This document shows, piece after piece, positions 15,132-23,148 of a stretch of 25,788 nt of DNA. The notes under the pieces are model-generated. The model was given only the letters and a program-made list of their open reading frames with translations, searched no databases and was not told the DNA's origin. This DNA comes from Nitrospinae bacterium AH_259_B05_G02_I21 (GTDB lineage: Bacteria; JADFOP01). Both the position numbers and the translations under genes were made by a program. The stretch's first letter is position 1, and every line of letters begins with the position of its first letter. The stretch spans positions 1 through 25,788 of the forward strand of contig JALLOF010000024.1 in assembly GCA_027717595.1 (NCBI GenBank), read 5' to 3'.

Positions 15132-16141
15132 GGTTGGTCCTCGAGAAAGGGCACGGCGGCACCGAGCAAGGCGGCGTCCTCGCCGAGCTTCGCCCGGACG
15201 ATCTTGAGCTGCTGCGTGGCGCCGCGAAAGGCCCGGCGTCGTGCTTCCTGCCTGGCCGGCTCTAGAAGATACCGCCCGGCACCGGCCACGGCGCCGCCGA
15301 TCACGACCATCTCCGGATTGAAGATGTTGGCGATGTTGGCGATTCCGACGCCGAGGCTGCGGCCCACCTCGGCCAGGGCGGCTCGGGCCGGCCGATCGCC
15401 TTGGCGCGCAGCCTGGGCAACGACTTTGGCCGTGAGGCCTCCAGGGGTGCGGGCAGCCAGCGCCCGCACCTTCGACCTCGCCCCTCCCCTAAGGTGCCGG
15501 CGGAGCGCCCGCACGACGGAGGGCGCCGAGACGTAGGCCTCCAAACACCCACGGTTGCCGCAGGAACATCGCACCCCACGGGTGTTGATGGTCATATGGC
15601 CGAGCTCGGCCGCCAGCCCCCTGGCGCCGTGGACGAGTCGTCCATCGACGATGATGCCGGAGCCGAGCCCCGTCCCCACCGTCAAGCAGACCATGTGGCG
15701 CAGACCCCGGCCCGACCCGAAACGGAATTCTCCCAACGTCCAGGCGTTGGCGTCGTTCTCCACGACCACAGGCACGCTGAGAGCGCGTTCCGTCCAGGCT
15801 TTGAGGGGCACCCGCGACCAGCCTGGAAGGTTGGGAGAGTGGTAGACCACGCCATCCTCTGGGTTGAGGGGGCCGGCGCATCCCACTCCCACTCCACGGA
15901 GCGAATCAACCGCCATGCCCTTGGCCTCGCAAAGTTCGCGGACTGCGTCAACCATCCGGCCGACCACGTGGCGCGAACCGCCGTGGGCCTCGGTAGGCCG
16001 GTGGTCTCTGTCGACGATGTCCCCTCCGGGGCCGACCAAGGCGGCCTTGATGTAGGTCCCCCCGATGTCGATGGCGGCAATGAGGCCATGCTTGCGGGTC
16101 GCTTTCTTCCGTTTCCTCCCCGCAGAGGCTGAGCTGGTCAC
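15128..16141 (-). CDS. ROK family sugar kinase (glucokinase-like)
   Basis: Phosphorylates glucose or a related hexose with ATP. The ATP-binding DIGGT is at residues 25-29, the catalytic-base motif ENDAN at 128-132 (D130), GTGLGSGI at 156-163, and the zinc site at H182, C192, C194 and C199 within CSCGNRGCLEAY. At 337 residues from the GTG at 16141 it fits the family. The frame is open upstream to 16285, but that part is unlike ROK proteins and AGGGA lies nine bases before the GTG. All zinc and catalytic residues are present and no DNA-binding domain precedes the kinase, so it is an enzyme rather than a NagC/XylR-type repressor. It overlaps the DUF3108 gene by four bases. An extended -10 promoter with a dyad lies just upstream. 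Confidence 0.88.
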   Translation of the reverse strand: MTSSASAGRKRKKATRKHGLIAAIDIGGTYIKAALVGPGGDIVDRDHRPTEAHGGSRHVVGRMVDAVRELCEAKGMAVDSLRGVGVGCAGPLNPEDGVVYHSPNLPGWSRVPLKAWTERALSVPVVVENDANAWTLGEFRFGSGRGLRHMVCLTVGTGLGSGIIVDGRLVHGARGLAAELGHMTINTRGVRCSCGNRGCLEAYVSAPSVVRALRRHLRGGARSKVRALAARTPGGLTAKVVAQAARQGDRPARAALAEVGRSLGVGIANIANIFNPEMVVIGGAVAGAGRYLLEPARQEARRRAFRGATQQLKIVRAKLGEDAALLGAAVPFLEDQP

Positions 16142-16187
16142 GATGCAATCCCTATGGATGAGGTCAAAGCGAAGCCAAACGAAGGTG

Positions 16188-16196
16188 ATTATAGCA
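16188..16196 (-). promoter_or_regulatory. Extended -10 promoter of the ROK/DUF3108 pair
   Basis: Reading the minus strand, TGCTATAAT gives a consensus -10 with the TGn extension, about 50 bases before the GTG start. The expected -35 area (about 16211-16216) is poor but falls inside a perfect dyad, which is usual for promoters that rely on the extended -10. Confidence 0.55.
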
Positions 16197-16203
16197 TAGC
16201 GTT

Positions 16204-16224
16204 GGGAGCACATAGCGTGCTCCC
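16204..16224. repeat. Perfect 8-bp dyad over the -35 region, candidate operator
   Basis: GGGAGCAC (16204-16211) and GTGCTCCC (16217-16224) flank ATAGC. Its centre is about 33 bases upstream of the predicted start of the ROK transcript. No T-run follows, so an operator is more likely than a terminator. Confidence 0.5.
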
Positions 16225-16245
16225 CGTTGAGTCCTTCGAGCGCGC

Positions 16246-16286
16246 AAAAAAAAACGTGGGGAGGCCGAAGCGAGTCTTTCCCCACG
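16246..16286 (-). terminator. Intrinsic terminator of ftsH
   Basis: On the minus strand an 8-bp stem (CGTGGGGA/TCCCCACG, 16255-16262 and 16279-16286) with a 16-base loop is followed by nine T's (16246-16254). It begins 19 bases after the ftsH stop, so the ROK gene downstream needs its own promoter. Confidence 0.8.
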
Positions 16287-16304
16287 GCTTGGCGTGGCCG
16301 ATGA

Positions 16305-18236
16305 TTACATTTCGTTCGCCTTCAAGAGCTCTCGCAGTTCATCGCCCTCCACGACTTCCTTCTCCAGGAGCAGTTTGGCGATCTGGTCTAATAGGTTGCG
16401 TCGGTCCATGAGGATGGTCCGCACGCGCTCGTAGGTGCCCTCAATGATTTTCTTGACCTCTTCGTCGATCGCCTGGGCCGTCTCCTCGCTGTATTCTCTC
16501 TCGCCGCCAATCATGCTTGGGGCGCCGATGAAAAGGGGTCGCCGTTCCTTCTCGTAGGCGATGGGCCCAAGCCGGTCGCTCATCCCGTACTCCTTCACCA
16601 TGTCTCGGGCGATCGATGTTACGCGATGGAGGTCGTTTTGGGCTCCGGTGGATACATCGCTGAAGACTATCTCTTCGGCCACCCGGCCTCCAAGGAGGGC
16701 GGCCATCTGGTCGAGGAGCTCCGCCTTCGTGCTAAAGCCCATGACGTTCTCTTCCGAAGGGGTGTGAACCGTGTAGCCGAGGGCCGACACGCCCCTGGGC
16801 ACAATGGAGATTTTGTGGACGGGATCGGCGTGCTCGACCGACTCGGCCACGAGCGCGTGGCCCGCCTCGTGATAGGCGATAATCTCCTTAACCCGGGGGC
16901 TGATGACCTTGGTTTTCTTCTCGAGGCCGAGAATGACACGGTCGATGGCTTCGTCCATCTCCTCCATCTCGACGTGATGCTTGCCTCGCCGGGCGGCCAA
17001 GAGAGCTGATTCGTTGATGATGTTCGCCAGGTCAGCTCCGACGAACCCTGGGGTGCGCCGGGCGACCAGGTTGAGGTCGATGTCCGGCGAGAGCTTGATC
17101 TTTGCCGCGTGGACGCGCAGGATGGCCTCGCGCCCGTGCAGGTCGGGTCGGTCGACGACCACCTGGCGGTCGAAGCGGCCCGGCCGAAGCAGCGCCGGAT
17201 CGAGAATTTCTGGCCGGTTGGTGGCCGACATGATGATGACGCCCATGCGGGGGTCGAAGCCGTCCATCTCTACCAGGAGCTGGTTGAGCGTCTGCTCGCG
17301 CTCGTCGTGGCCCCCCATGGGATTGGCCCCGCGGGCTTTCCCCAGGGCGTCGAGTTCATCGATGAAGATGATGCACGGGGCCCGCTCGGCCGCTTGGGCG
17401 AAGAGGTCCCGCACGCGGGCCGCTCCGACCCCGACAAACATCTCCACGAACTCGCTTCCGGAGATGGAGAAGAACGGCACCTTGGCTTCGCCGGCAACGG
17501 CCCGGGCCAGGAGGGTCTTGCCCGTCCCGGGAGGGCCGATCAAAAGCACGCCCTTGGGGATGGTCGCCCCCAGGGAGCGGAACTTCTCCGGGTGCTGGAG
17601 GAACTCGATGATTTCCTCCAGCTCCTCTTTGGCCTCCTCTACGCCTGCCACGTCGTTGAATGACGTCTTGGTCTCGTCCTCGGCGTAGATTTTTGCCCGG
17701 CTTCGCCCAAAGGACATGACACCTGCCCCGCCGGGGCCCATGCGCTTCAGCAGCACAATCCAGATGGCGAGGATGATCAGCGGCGGGATCACCCACGAGA
17801 GCGCGTTCAGAAGGAGGGTGTTCTCGGCTTGGCCGGCATATTTGACCCCCTTGGCCTCGAGGAGCTCGACCAGATTGGGGTCCTCGACGCGGACGGTCAG
17901 GAACTTTTTCGTCTCGTTCCCTTCATTAAAGGTCCCTCTTATGCGCTCTCGCCCTAGCTGCGCCGTCTGGACCTGGCCCGCCGTGACGAGCTTTTTGAAC
18001 TCGCTGTATTGGAGTCGCGTCACTTTCTCTCGAAGGAGCTGAGTGTTGATAAACGAGAGGATGAGAAAGGCGATGACAAAATACCAGAGGGAAAAGTGCG
18101 TCCTCTTGCGCAGGGTGCGTTTGTCGCCCTGGTCGCCCCTTCCCCCGCCGATTTTCTGCTGGAGCCACTCCACCAGATCGAAGGATTCGTCCTGGCGTTT
18201 GCGCTTGGGTGGCTCCGTTCGCCTCTTGGTGGCCAC
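16305..18236 (-). CDS. ftsH: ATP-dependent zinc metalloprotease FtsH
   Basis: Membrane-anchored hexameric AAA+ protease that degrades damaged membrane proteins and unstable regulators. The order is a charged N-terminus, membrane helix 1 (about 49-66), an outer domain, membrane helix 2 (about 146-164), and an AAA module with Walker A GPPGTGKT (234-241), Walker [10 protein letters not shown] (289-297) and the second region of homology ending RPGRFDR (351-357). The peptidase domain carries HEAGH (456-460) and the third zinc ligand D535. At 643 residues it is full length. The GTG start at 18236 has AGGGG upstream. A near-consensus promoter and a strong terminator make it a single-gene unit. The N-terminal 45 residues are longer and more basic than in Escherichia coli FtsH. 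Confidence 0.97.
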   Translation of the reverse strand: MATKRRTEPPKRKRQDESFDLVEWLQQKIGGGRGDQGDKRTLRKRTHFSLWYFVIAFLILSFINTQLLREKVTRLQYSEFKKLVTAGQVQTAQLGRERIRGTFNEGNETKKFLTVRVEDPNLVELLEAKGVKYAGQAENTLLLNALSWVIPPLIILAIWIVLLKRMGPGGAGVMSFGRSRAKIYAEDETKTSFNDVAGVEEAKEELEEIIEFLQHPEKFRSLGATIPKGVLLIGPPGTGKTLLARAVAGEAKVPFFSISGSEFVEMFVGVGAARVRDLFAQAAERAPCIIFIDELDALGKARGANPMGGHDEREQTLNQLLVEMDGFDPRMGVIIMSATNRPEILDPALLRPGRFDRQVVVDRPDLHGREAILRVHAAKIKLSPDIDLNLVARRTPGFVGADLANIINESALLAARRGKHHVEMEEMDEAIDRVILGLEKKTKVISPRVKEIIAYHEAGHALVAESVEHADPVHKISIVPRGVSALGYTVHTPSEENVMGFSTKAELLDQMAALLGGRVAEEIVFSDVSTGAQNDLHRVTSIARDMVKEYGMSDRLGPIAYEKERRPLFIGAPSMIGGEREYSEETAQAIDEEVKKIIEGTYERVRTILMDRRNLLDQIAKLLLEKEVVEGDELRELLKANEM

Positions 18237-18272
18237 GGTTATATGTCCCCTATCTAGTTGATTGTCATTCTC

Positions 18273-18301
18273 AATGTAGGTGGAATCACTTGTGATGTCA
18301 A
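18273..18301 (-). promoter_or_regulatory. Sigma-70-type promoter of ftsH
   Basis: Minus strand: TTGACA (18296-18301) and TACATT (18273-18278) with a 17-base spacer. The ftsH GTG is about 37 bases after the -10 box. A heat-shock (sigma-32) pattern was not seen. Confidence 0.65.
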
Positions 18302-18391
18302 CGCGCCAGCCCCCTCAAGGTGATCCATGGTTTCCCAGGGCACCACGGCCCTATTTGGCAGATGCGCCCAAGGGGTCGGGGCCACAATTCG

Positions 18392-18739
18392 TCAGCCCGA
18401 AAGAAGGTAGGCCTTGGCCTCCTCTAAGGTGGGAAAAACCTGGAGGATGGCCGTCAGACGCGTCAGCTTGAAGATTTTGAGCACGTCTTCACTGAGACAG
18501 CACAACGCCATCTCTTGATCGTGCTCTCGGGCCCGTTTAAAGGTGGCCACACAGGCTCCCAGACCGGCGCTGTTGATGTAGGTCACGTCGGTGAAGTCCA
18601 GCAAGATCGGGCTCACCGTTTGCGCCATCAGGGTGGATGCCTCCTTGGGGAGGTCTCGGCACTCGGGCTCCACCACTTCCCCGGACAGCTGGATGTGGTG
18701 GATAGCCTCGTCGGGGACAATTCTCATCTCCATAGCCAT
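18392..18739 (-). CDS. STAS-domain anti-sigma factor antagonist (RsbV/SpoIIAA-like)
   Basis: A 115-residue single STAS domain. In partner-switching systems such a protein, when unphosphorylated, captures the anti-sigma kinase and frees its target. The diagnostic loop VTYINSAGLGA places the phosphorylatable serine at S57. The fold order (strand, IHHIQLSGEV, then ILLDFTDV, then LTAILQVFPTLEEA) is complete. An ATG two codons in (18733) is equally well placed relative to AGAGG and may be the true start. It is the last gene of the minus-strand run, ten bases after the 7TM gene. The matching RsbW-like kinase lies two genes upstream. Confidence 0.87.
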   Translation of the reverse strand: MAMEMRIVPDEAIHHIQLSGEVVEPECRDLPKEASTLMAQTVSPILLDFTDVTYINSAGLGACVATFKRAREHDQEMALCCLSEDVLKIFKLTRLTAILQVFPTLEEAKAYLLSG

Positions 18740-18749
18740 TGCCTCTCTT

Positions 18750-19466
18750 TCAGAATTCTACACGGACAAGCAGATACGCCATGCTCAGGACCATGAAGGA
18801 CGTAGTCACCGCGGTGATCGGGAAGTAGTAGGTGTAGAAAATGGCCAATATGATGTCCAGACAGAATCCGACAGTGAAGATTAACATGCCCAGGGTAGGC
18901 ACGAGAAATGACTTCTGGCGGAACAAATCGGTCCAACTCCACTGATGGAAGGCTACGGTAGTGCGTAGCAGGTGGCGAATAATCTGGACGGCGCCGTAGG
19001 CGGAATAAGCGACGAAGTAGCCCGCAAAGAGCAGGTACATTCCCATGTGGTAGAGGACGCTTTTCCCAAACGGCGCAAGACGCACCGTATTGATCCAGAC
19101 GGTGACCCCCAGGCTGTCGAGCACCAATCCGCCCGTGAGGGCCACGCCCGGGCCGAATAGGGCCATGTAGGTGGAGGGTCGAAACCGCTCGTTCATGAAC
19201 ACGCGGACGAAGCAGACGAACATCGCGGGGATGAAGAACATCCCTAGCGACAGGAGCCGGTGGATGCGGATCAGCGTGTTGGTGTCGAGCTCCATGGTGT
19301 TGACGACCAGGGTCGTGTAGTACGCGCAGATTGTGAGGACCCAGAGGGAGAATATAACGTTGAGACGGTCGAACCTCCGCAGTGTAACCTCCTTGAGAAA
19401 GATGGCCACACTGACCCCCAGATTGAGCAGCAGAAGGCCTACGAGGGGGAAACCTTGCGGAACCAC
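18750..19466 (-). CDS. Seven-helix membrane protein, histidine-kinase 7TM sensor-like
   Basis: A 238-residue protein that is nearly all membrane: about seven helices (roughly 8-26, 36-56, 68-90, 98-117, 135-158, 187-208 and 214-234). The layout and motifs such as FPITAVTTSFMVLSMAYLLVR at the end resemble the N-terminal 7TM sensor region of some histidine kinases, but here the protein stops right after the last helix with no kinase or cyclase domain. The GTG start at 19466 is preceded by AAGGAAAG. It lies between the DUF1571-like gene (13 bases) and the STAS gene (10 bases), so it could signal to the partner-switching proteins. That role is inference. Confidence 0.65.
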   Translation of the reverse strand: MVPQGFPLVGLLLLNLGVSVAIFLKEVTLRRFDRLNVIFSLWVLTICAYYTTLVVNTMELDTNTLIRIHRLLSLGMFFIPAMFVCFVRVFMNERFRPSTYMALFGPGVALTGGLVLDSLGVTVWINTVRLAPFGKSVLYHMGMYLLFAGYFVAYSAYGAVQIIRHLLRTTVAFHQWSWTDLFRQKSFLVPTLGMLIFTVGFCLDIILAIFYTYYFPITAVTTSFMVLSMAYLLVRVEF

Positions 19467-19479
19467 GTCCTAGCTTTCC

Positions 19480-20166
19480 TTATAATCTAAAGAGCGAGTC
19501 GGCCAACGGGGGGTTCGGCTCCAGCTGCTCGAAATACCCCCCATCGACGAGGAACCCTGAGTCCCGGTCGTACTGCTCAATCGCCAGCGGCAAGAGGTTC
19601 TCGGTGTCGATCGCCAGGACCACCCGTTTCTCCTTTGTGTGCAACACTACTTGATGGGCCTGTCGTTTCCCGACGGTCACCTGGCCTTCATAGGATTCCT
19701 CAGTAACCAAGGCCATATCCTGGAGGACGATGTTCATCAAAGAAGCGAGGTCCGACCGATAAATGGGGTGGTGAAAATCATCCCTGCCCGTCGGGCTGTC
19801 GGGGTCGACCTTCACGGCGAAAGGCAACCAAGATGGGGCGGCCCGAAGAGTTGTGCCGTTGTAGACGGCAAGCTGGCCCCTCTTGCGCCGCGGCTTGAGC
19901 CACTCGAGCCGAATCCGGTTCGGTTTGCGGAACGTGTACGTGAGCACGTTTTTCTTCTCGGTCTGGTAGTGGCCGTTGGCTCTGCGGTGGCGGGTGACGC
20001 TGGTCAGCCTGAAGGTGTAACTATCCAGCGATTGCGCCGCTCGATGGGCGGCCTCCACCAGGCTCCGAGGGGAAAGATCGCTCGTTGCTGTGGGTGCCGC
20101 GGCCTGCGCAATGCCCGCCAGCAGCCAGACCACCACCAGCAAGGGTCCGGCAATCCGGGACATCAT
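19480..20166 (-). CDS. Exported LolA/DUF1571-like protein
   Basis: A 228-residue protein with a clear signal peptide (about 1-22, LLVVVWLLAGIAQA). The mature part has the pattern of DUF1571/LolA-like lipid-carrier folds: YTFRLTSVTRHRR with TEKKNVLTYTFRKPNRIRLEWLKP (about 50-90), a GTTLRAAPSWL stretch, then DDFHHPIYRSDLASLM. Such proteins are beta half-barrels in the periplasm, some of which carry lipid. It starts 27 bases after the RsbW-like gene and ends 13 bases before the 7TM gene, so it is firmly inside the operon. A periplasmic sensing partner for the 7TM protein is one possibility; there is no direct evidence for it. Confidence 0.68.
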   Translation of the reverse strand: MMSRIAGPLLVVVWLLAGIAQAAAPTATSDLSPRSLVEAAHRAAQSLDSYTFRLTSVTRHRRANGHYQTEKKNVLTYTFRKPNRIRLEWLKPRRKRGQLAVYNGTTLRAAPSWLPFAVKVDPDSPTGRDDFHHPIYRSDLASLMNIVLQDMALVTEESYEGQVTVGKRQAHQVVLHTKEKRVVLAIDTENLLPLAIEQYDRDSGFLVDGGYFEQLEPNPPLADSLFRL

Positions 20167-20193
20167 CTTTCCTCAGTCGCTGTAATCCGTGGA

Positions 20194-20610
20194 TTATTCG
20201 ATGTCGCGTGGCTTCGAGAGGCGTTTCTCCATAGTCAGGGTGCGGCTCTCGCGGTCGTAGGCCACCCGATCCATAAGGTTCTTGATGAGGAAGACGCCTC
20301 GACCGCCTTCTTTGAGCAAATATTCGGGGCTCGTCGGGTCGAGGCATGCGTTCCAGTCGAAGCCAGGCCCTCGGTCGGTCACCCGGATGGTGAGGTGGTC
20401 ACCATCCAGCCGATACCACACATGTCCGGCCGGACCGCTCGGCTCGGGTTGGCACTTGACGGCGTTCGTCAAGGCTTCGGTGAGAGCCGATTTCACGTCA
20501 AAGCACTCGCTGGTGGCGAACCCGGCCGCCTCGAGGACCTCGATGACCTTGGACACCACGAGACGCGCCTGGCTTATCTGCGGAGGGATGTTATGGGATT
20601 CCTCGATCAT
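20194..20610 (-). CDS. Anti-sigma regulatory factor kinase (RsbW/SpoIIAB-like)
   Basis: A 138-residue GHKL ATPase/serine kinase. Motifs in order are the N box EALTNAVK (E45, N49), the G1 box DRGPGFD (79-85) and the G2 box EGGRGVFLIKNLMD (101-114). It is a stand-alone HATPase_c_2 domain of normal length with no other domain, the form that binds a sigma factor or other target and phosphorylates a STAS antagonist. It starts 55 bases after trkA and is followed by the DUF1571, 7TM and STAS genes. No PP2C phosphatase or sigma factor lies in the window, so the target is unknown. Confidence 0.88.
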   Translation of the reverse strand: MIEESHNIPPQISQARLVVSKVIEVLEAAGFATSECFDVKSALTEALTNAVKCQPEPSGPAGHVWYRLDGDHLTIRVTDRGPGFDWNACLDPTSPEYLLKEGGRGVFLIKNLMDRVAYDRESRTLTMEKRLSKPRDIE

Positions 20611-20665
20611 GGCCTGGAACCGCCCGACCCCCTTCCACGATGCTCCGTCTGGGGTTCAGGATCAT

Positions 20666-21358
20666 CTAGCCTCCCGAGTACTCCCCAAGTTTGCGAAGCT
20701 CGTCCTCGTGGCCGATGACGATGAGTATGTCGTGTTCCTCGATGAGCGTCGTCGGGCTGGGGAGGTTGTCGACCGAGGCAAGGATCGGGGATGCGCCTTC
20801 ACTTTCCGGCGGATAGTGCCTCTTGATGGCCACGACGTTGATGCCGCGGCGCTGGCGGAGGTTCAAGTCTTGGAGCGCCTTTCCGGCAAAGTCCGCTGGC
20901 GCCCGGATCTCCATGATGCTAAAGCCCTCGGCCAGCGGGATAATTTCGAGAGCCAGGGGGTGGAGGAGGTGGCTGGCGAGCTTGGCTCCCATCTCTTCCT
21001 CAGGTGAGATGACTTCGTCGGCGCCGATGCGTTGGAGGATGTGGCGCTGTGTTGTGGTTTTGGCTTTGGCGATGACGCGTTTGACGCCGATGTTTTTCAG
21101 ATGGAGCGTTGCCAACTGATTCGCCTCGAAGCTCTCCCCGATGCAGACGATGGCTGCGTCAACTTTTTCCAGATTCTGCGCCTCCAAGGCGTGTTCGTCG
21201 GTGGCGTCTAAGGTAACCGCCATGGTCACCTCGTCTTTGATATTCTCCACCGCCCGCCGATCGGCGTCGAAGGCCATAACCTCGGCCCCTCCTGCGGCCA
21301 GGTGAGTCGCCAGGCTCTTGCCGAATCGCCCCAGGCCTATTACAGCAAACCGCGGCAT
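20666..21358 (-). CDS. trkA: Trk/Ktr potassium uptake regulatory subunit (TrkA/KtrA-type RCK protein)
   Basis: Cytoplasmic gating ring subunit for the TrkH/KtrB channel beside it. The RCK_N Rossmann fold opens with GLGRFG (8-13) and has VDAAIVCIG and KNIGVKRVIAKA in the expected places. The RCK_C domain (about 135-215) starts at IIPLAEGFSIMEIRAP. At 230 residues with one RCK_N/RCK_C pair, it is the Ktr-size protein and about half the length of Escherichia coli TrkA. The ATG has a strong AAAGGAGGA upstream. It starts 14 bases after trkH. Confidence 0.92.
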   Translation of the reverse strand: MPRFAVIGLGRFGKSLATHLAAGGAEVMAFDADRRAVENIKDEVTMAVTLDATDEHALEAQNLEKVDAAIVCIGESFEANQLATLHLKNIGVKRVIAKAKTTTQRHILQRIGADEVISPEEEMGAKLASHLLHPLALEIIPLAEGFSIMEIRAPADFAGKALQDLNLRQRRGINVVAIKRHYPPESEGASPILASVDNLPSPTTLIEEHDILIVIGHEDELRKLGEYSGG

Positions 21359-21372
21359 ATCGTCCTCCTTTC

Positions 21373-23121
21373 TTATCCCAGCATTACATATTCCTGGGGA
21401 TATTCATACTCACCCCGGGCCTCCCGCTCGCCAATCGCCAGGGCCAGCGTCAGGGGGCCGATCCGTCCGGCGAGCATGGTGAGTATGAGGATGACCTTGC
21501 CCGCCTTAGAGAGCTCCGGCGTGATCCCCCGCGACAGACCAACGGTCCCAAAGGCGCTGATGGTCTCAAGCAGGACGTCGAGGAAGGGGTGGCCTTCCAC
21601 TATCACCATAGCAAAGACAGCGGTAGAGATCACGCCGAAGGCGATGAAGATGACCGCCAGGGCGCGGTTGACTTGGTCTTGAGGGATGGTTCGCTGGAAC
21701 AGTTCGGTGTGGGTTCGCCCTTTGAGGATACCCCGGATTGTTGCCAGGAGGATCCCGATGGTCGAGGTCTTGATGCCGCCGCCGGTGGATCCCGGCGAGG
21801 CGCCAATAAACATCAGAATCATGAGAAGGAACGCCGCCGGGTAGGCGAGTTGAGCGATTGAAACCGTGCTGAAACCGGCCGTCCTCGCCGTCACCGCCTG
21901 AAATAGCGAGGCCGTCATCTGCTCGCCCAACGTGTAGTCGGCCATGGCGCCCCCGCGCTCCAGGACGAAAAAGAGCGTCGTACCGAGACCAATCAGGACG
22001 GCCGTTACGGTCAACACGAGCTTGGTGTGGACCGTGAGGCGCGGCCGCGCTTTACTACCGCCTCCCGCACCCCACGGGCTGACCTGAAAGAGGTTCTGGA
22101 TGACGAAAAAGCCCAGCCCTCCCAGTACAATGAGGACCATCATGGTGAAGTTGACGACGAACGCACCCCGATAGACGGAAAAGTCGTTCGTGGGCAGCAA
22201 GCTGAAGCCGGCGTTGGAAAACGCACTGATTGAGTGGAAGAGGGCCCAGAAAAATCCCTGCCCCGTCGATGAGAACTCGGTCGGCCAGAAAGTGAACAGT
22301 AGGAGGGCGCCGATGCCCTCGGCGATCACGGTGATCGAGAGAATCCCGATTATGAGGCCGGTCAGTCGGCCGAGGGTCCTAATATCCAGGGCGTCTCTCA
22401 TGACGAGTTCGCCCCGGAGGCTGATGTCTCGGCCCAGGACCAGCGAGAAGAAGGCGGTGAAGGTCATCAGGCCCAAGCCCCCTAGCTGGATTAGGGTAAG
22501 GAGAAGGCCTTGGCCGAGTGGCGAGAGATCATGGGCGACGTTGATGACGGTCAGGCCCGTGACGCAGACGGCGCTTGTTGCCGTAAACAGGGTGTCGATG
22601 AACCCGAGACCATCAGGGGAGACCGTTGCTCGGGGCAGACTGAGGCCCAGGGCCCCAACACCGATGATGGCAAGGAAGCTGAAGACGACGAGCTGGGGCC
22701 GGCTTAGGCGAAGCTCGCCCCACCGGCTGACCACGAGAGTCGGTTTGAGCAGCAGGGTGCTCAGTGCGTACAAGACCACGAGGGCGGCGTACACCTCCGT
22801 CGCCAGCAATACGCCTGACAAGGGGATTCTCGTTGATGCCTCAACCGAGGTCCATATAAGCAGGGCGCATAGCGCGTTATCCGCGAGTCCGCTTCGCACA
22901 AGAAGAATTTTGGGGATGACGAAGGCCGCCACGATGATGTTGAAGGCGACGAAGCCGTATAGAAAGCTTTGCTGGAGCACCACCATCGCTCCATGACTTT
23001 CTGCAGACCACCCGAAGCCGTACTGGAGCACCAGGATGGCCGTAGCAATAAAGCCCAGGAGGTGGAACGGGGCCCAAAAGAACCACCTAGATGTGAGCTG
23101 AGAGTTGAGATAGGCGAGCAT
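21373..23121 (-). CDS. trkH: Trk/Ktr potassium channel subunit (TrkH/KtrB)
   Basis: Membrane K+ (or Na+/K+) uptake channel. The four pore loops are visible: SAVCVTGL (183-190), SAFSNAGFS (299-307 region), TARTAGFST (411-419) and SAFGTVGLS (522-530), with the intramembrane gate GSTGGGIK (444-451). At 582 residues it is longer than KtrB. The excess is an N-terminal block of about 130 residues with three or four membrane helices before the first pore repeat. It lies 27 bases after corA and 14 before trkA, so uptake of Mg2+ and K+ is probably co-expressed. The filter glycines are all present, so it should be functional. Confidence 0.93.
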   Translation of the reverse strand: MLAYLNSQLTSRWFFWAPFHLLGFIATAILVLQYGFGWSAESHGAMVVLQQSFLYGFVAFNIIVAAFVIPKILLVRSGLADNALCALLIWTSVEASTRIPLSGVLLATEVYAALVVLYALSTLLLKPTLVVSRWGELRLSRPQLVVFSFLAIIGVGALGLSLPRATVSPDGLGFIDTLFTATSAVCVTGLTVINVAHDLSPLGQGLLLTLIQLGGLGLMTFTAFFSLVLGRDISLRGELVMRDALDIRTLGRLTGLIIGILSITVIAEGIGALLLFTFWPTEFSSTGQGFFWALFHSISAFSNAGFSLLPTNDFSVYRGAFVVNFTMMVLIVLGGLGFFVIQNLFQVSPWGAGGGSKARPRLTVHTKLVLTVTAVLIGLGTTLFFVLERGGAMADYTLGEQMTASLFQAVTARTAGFSTVSIAQLAYPAAFLLMILMFIGASPGSTGGGIKTSTIGILLATIRGILKGRTHTELFQRTIPQDQVNRALAVIFIAFGVISTAVFAMVIVEGHPFLDVLLETISAFGTVGLSRGITPELSKAGKVILILTMLAGRIGPLTLALAIGEREARGEYEYPQEYVMLG

Positions 23122-23148
23122 GGTAAGCCTTTGCGGCGGAGCAGGTTG

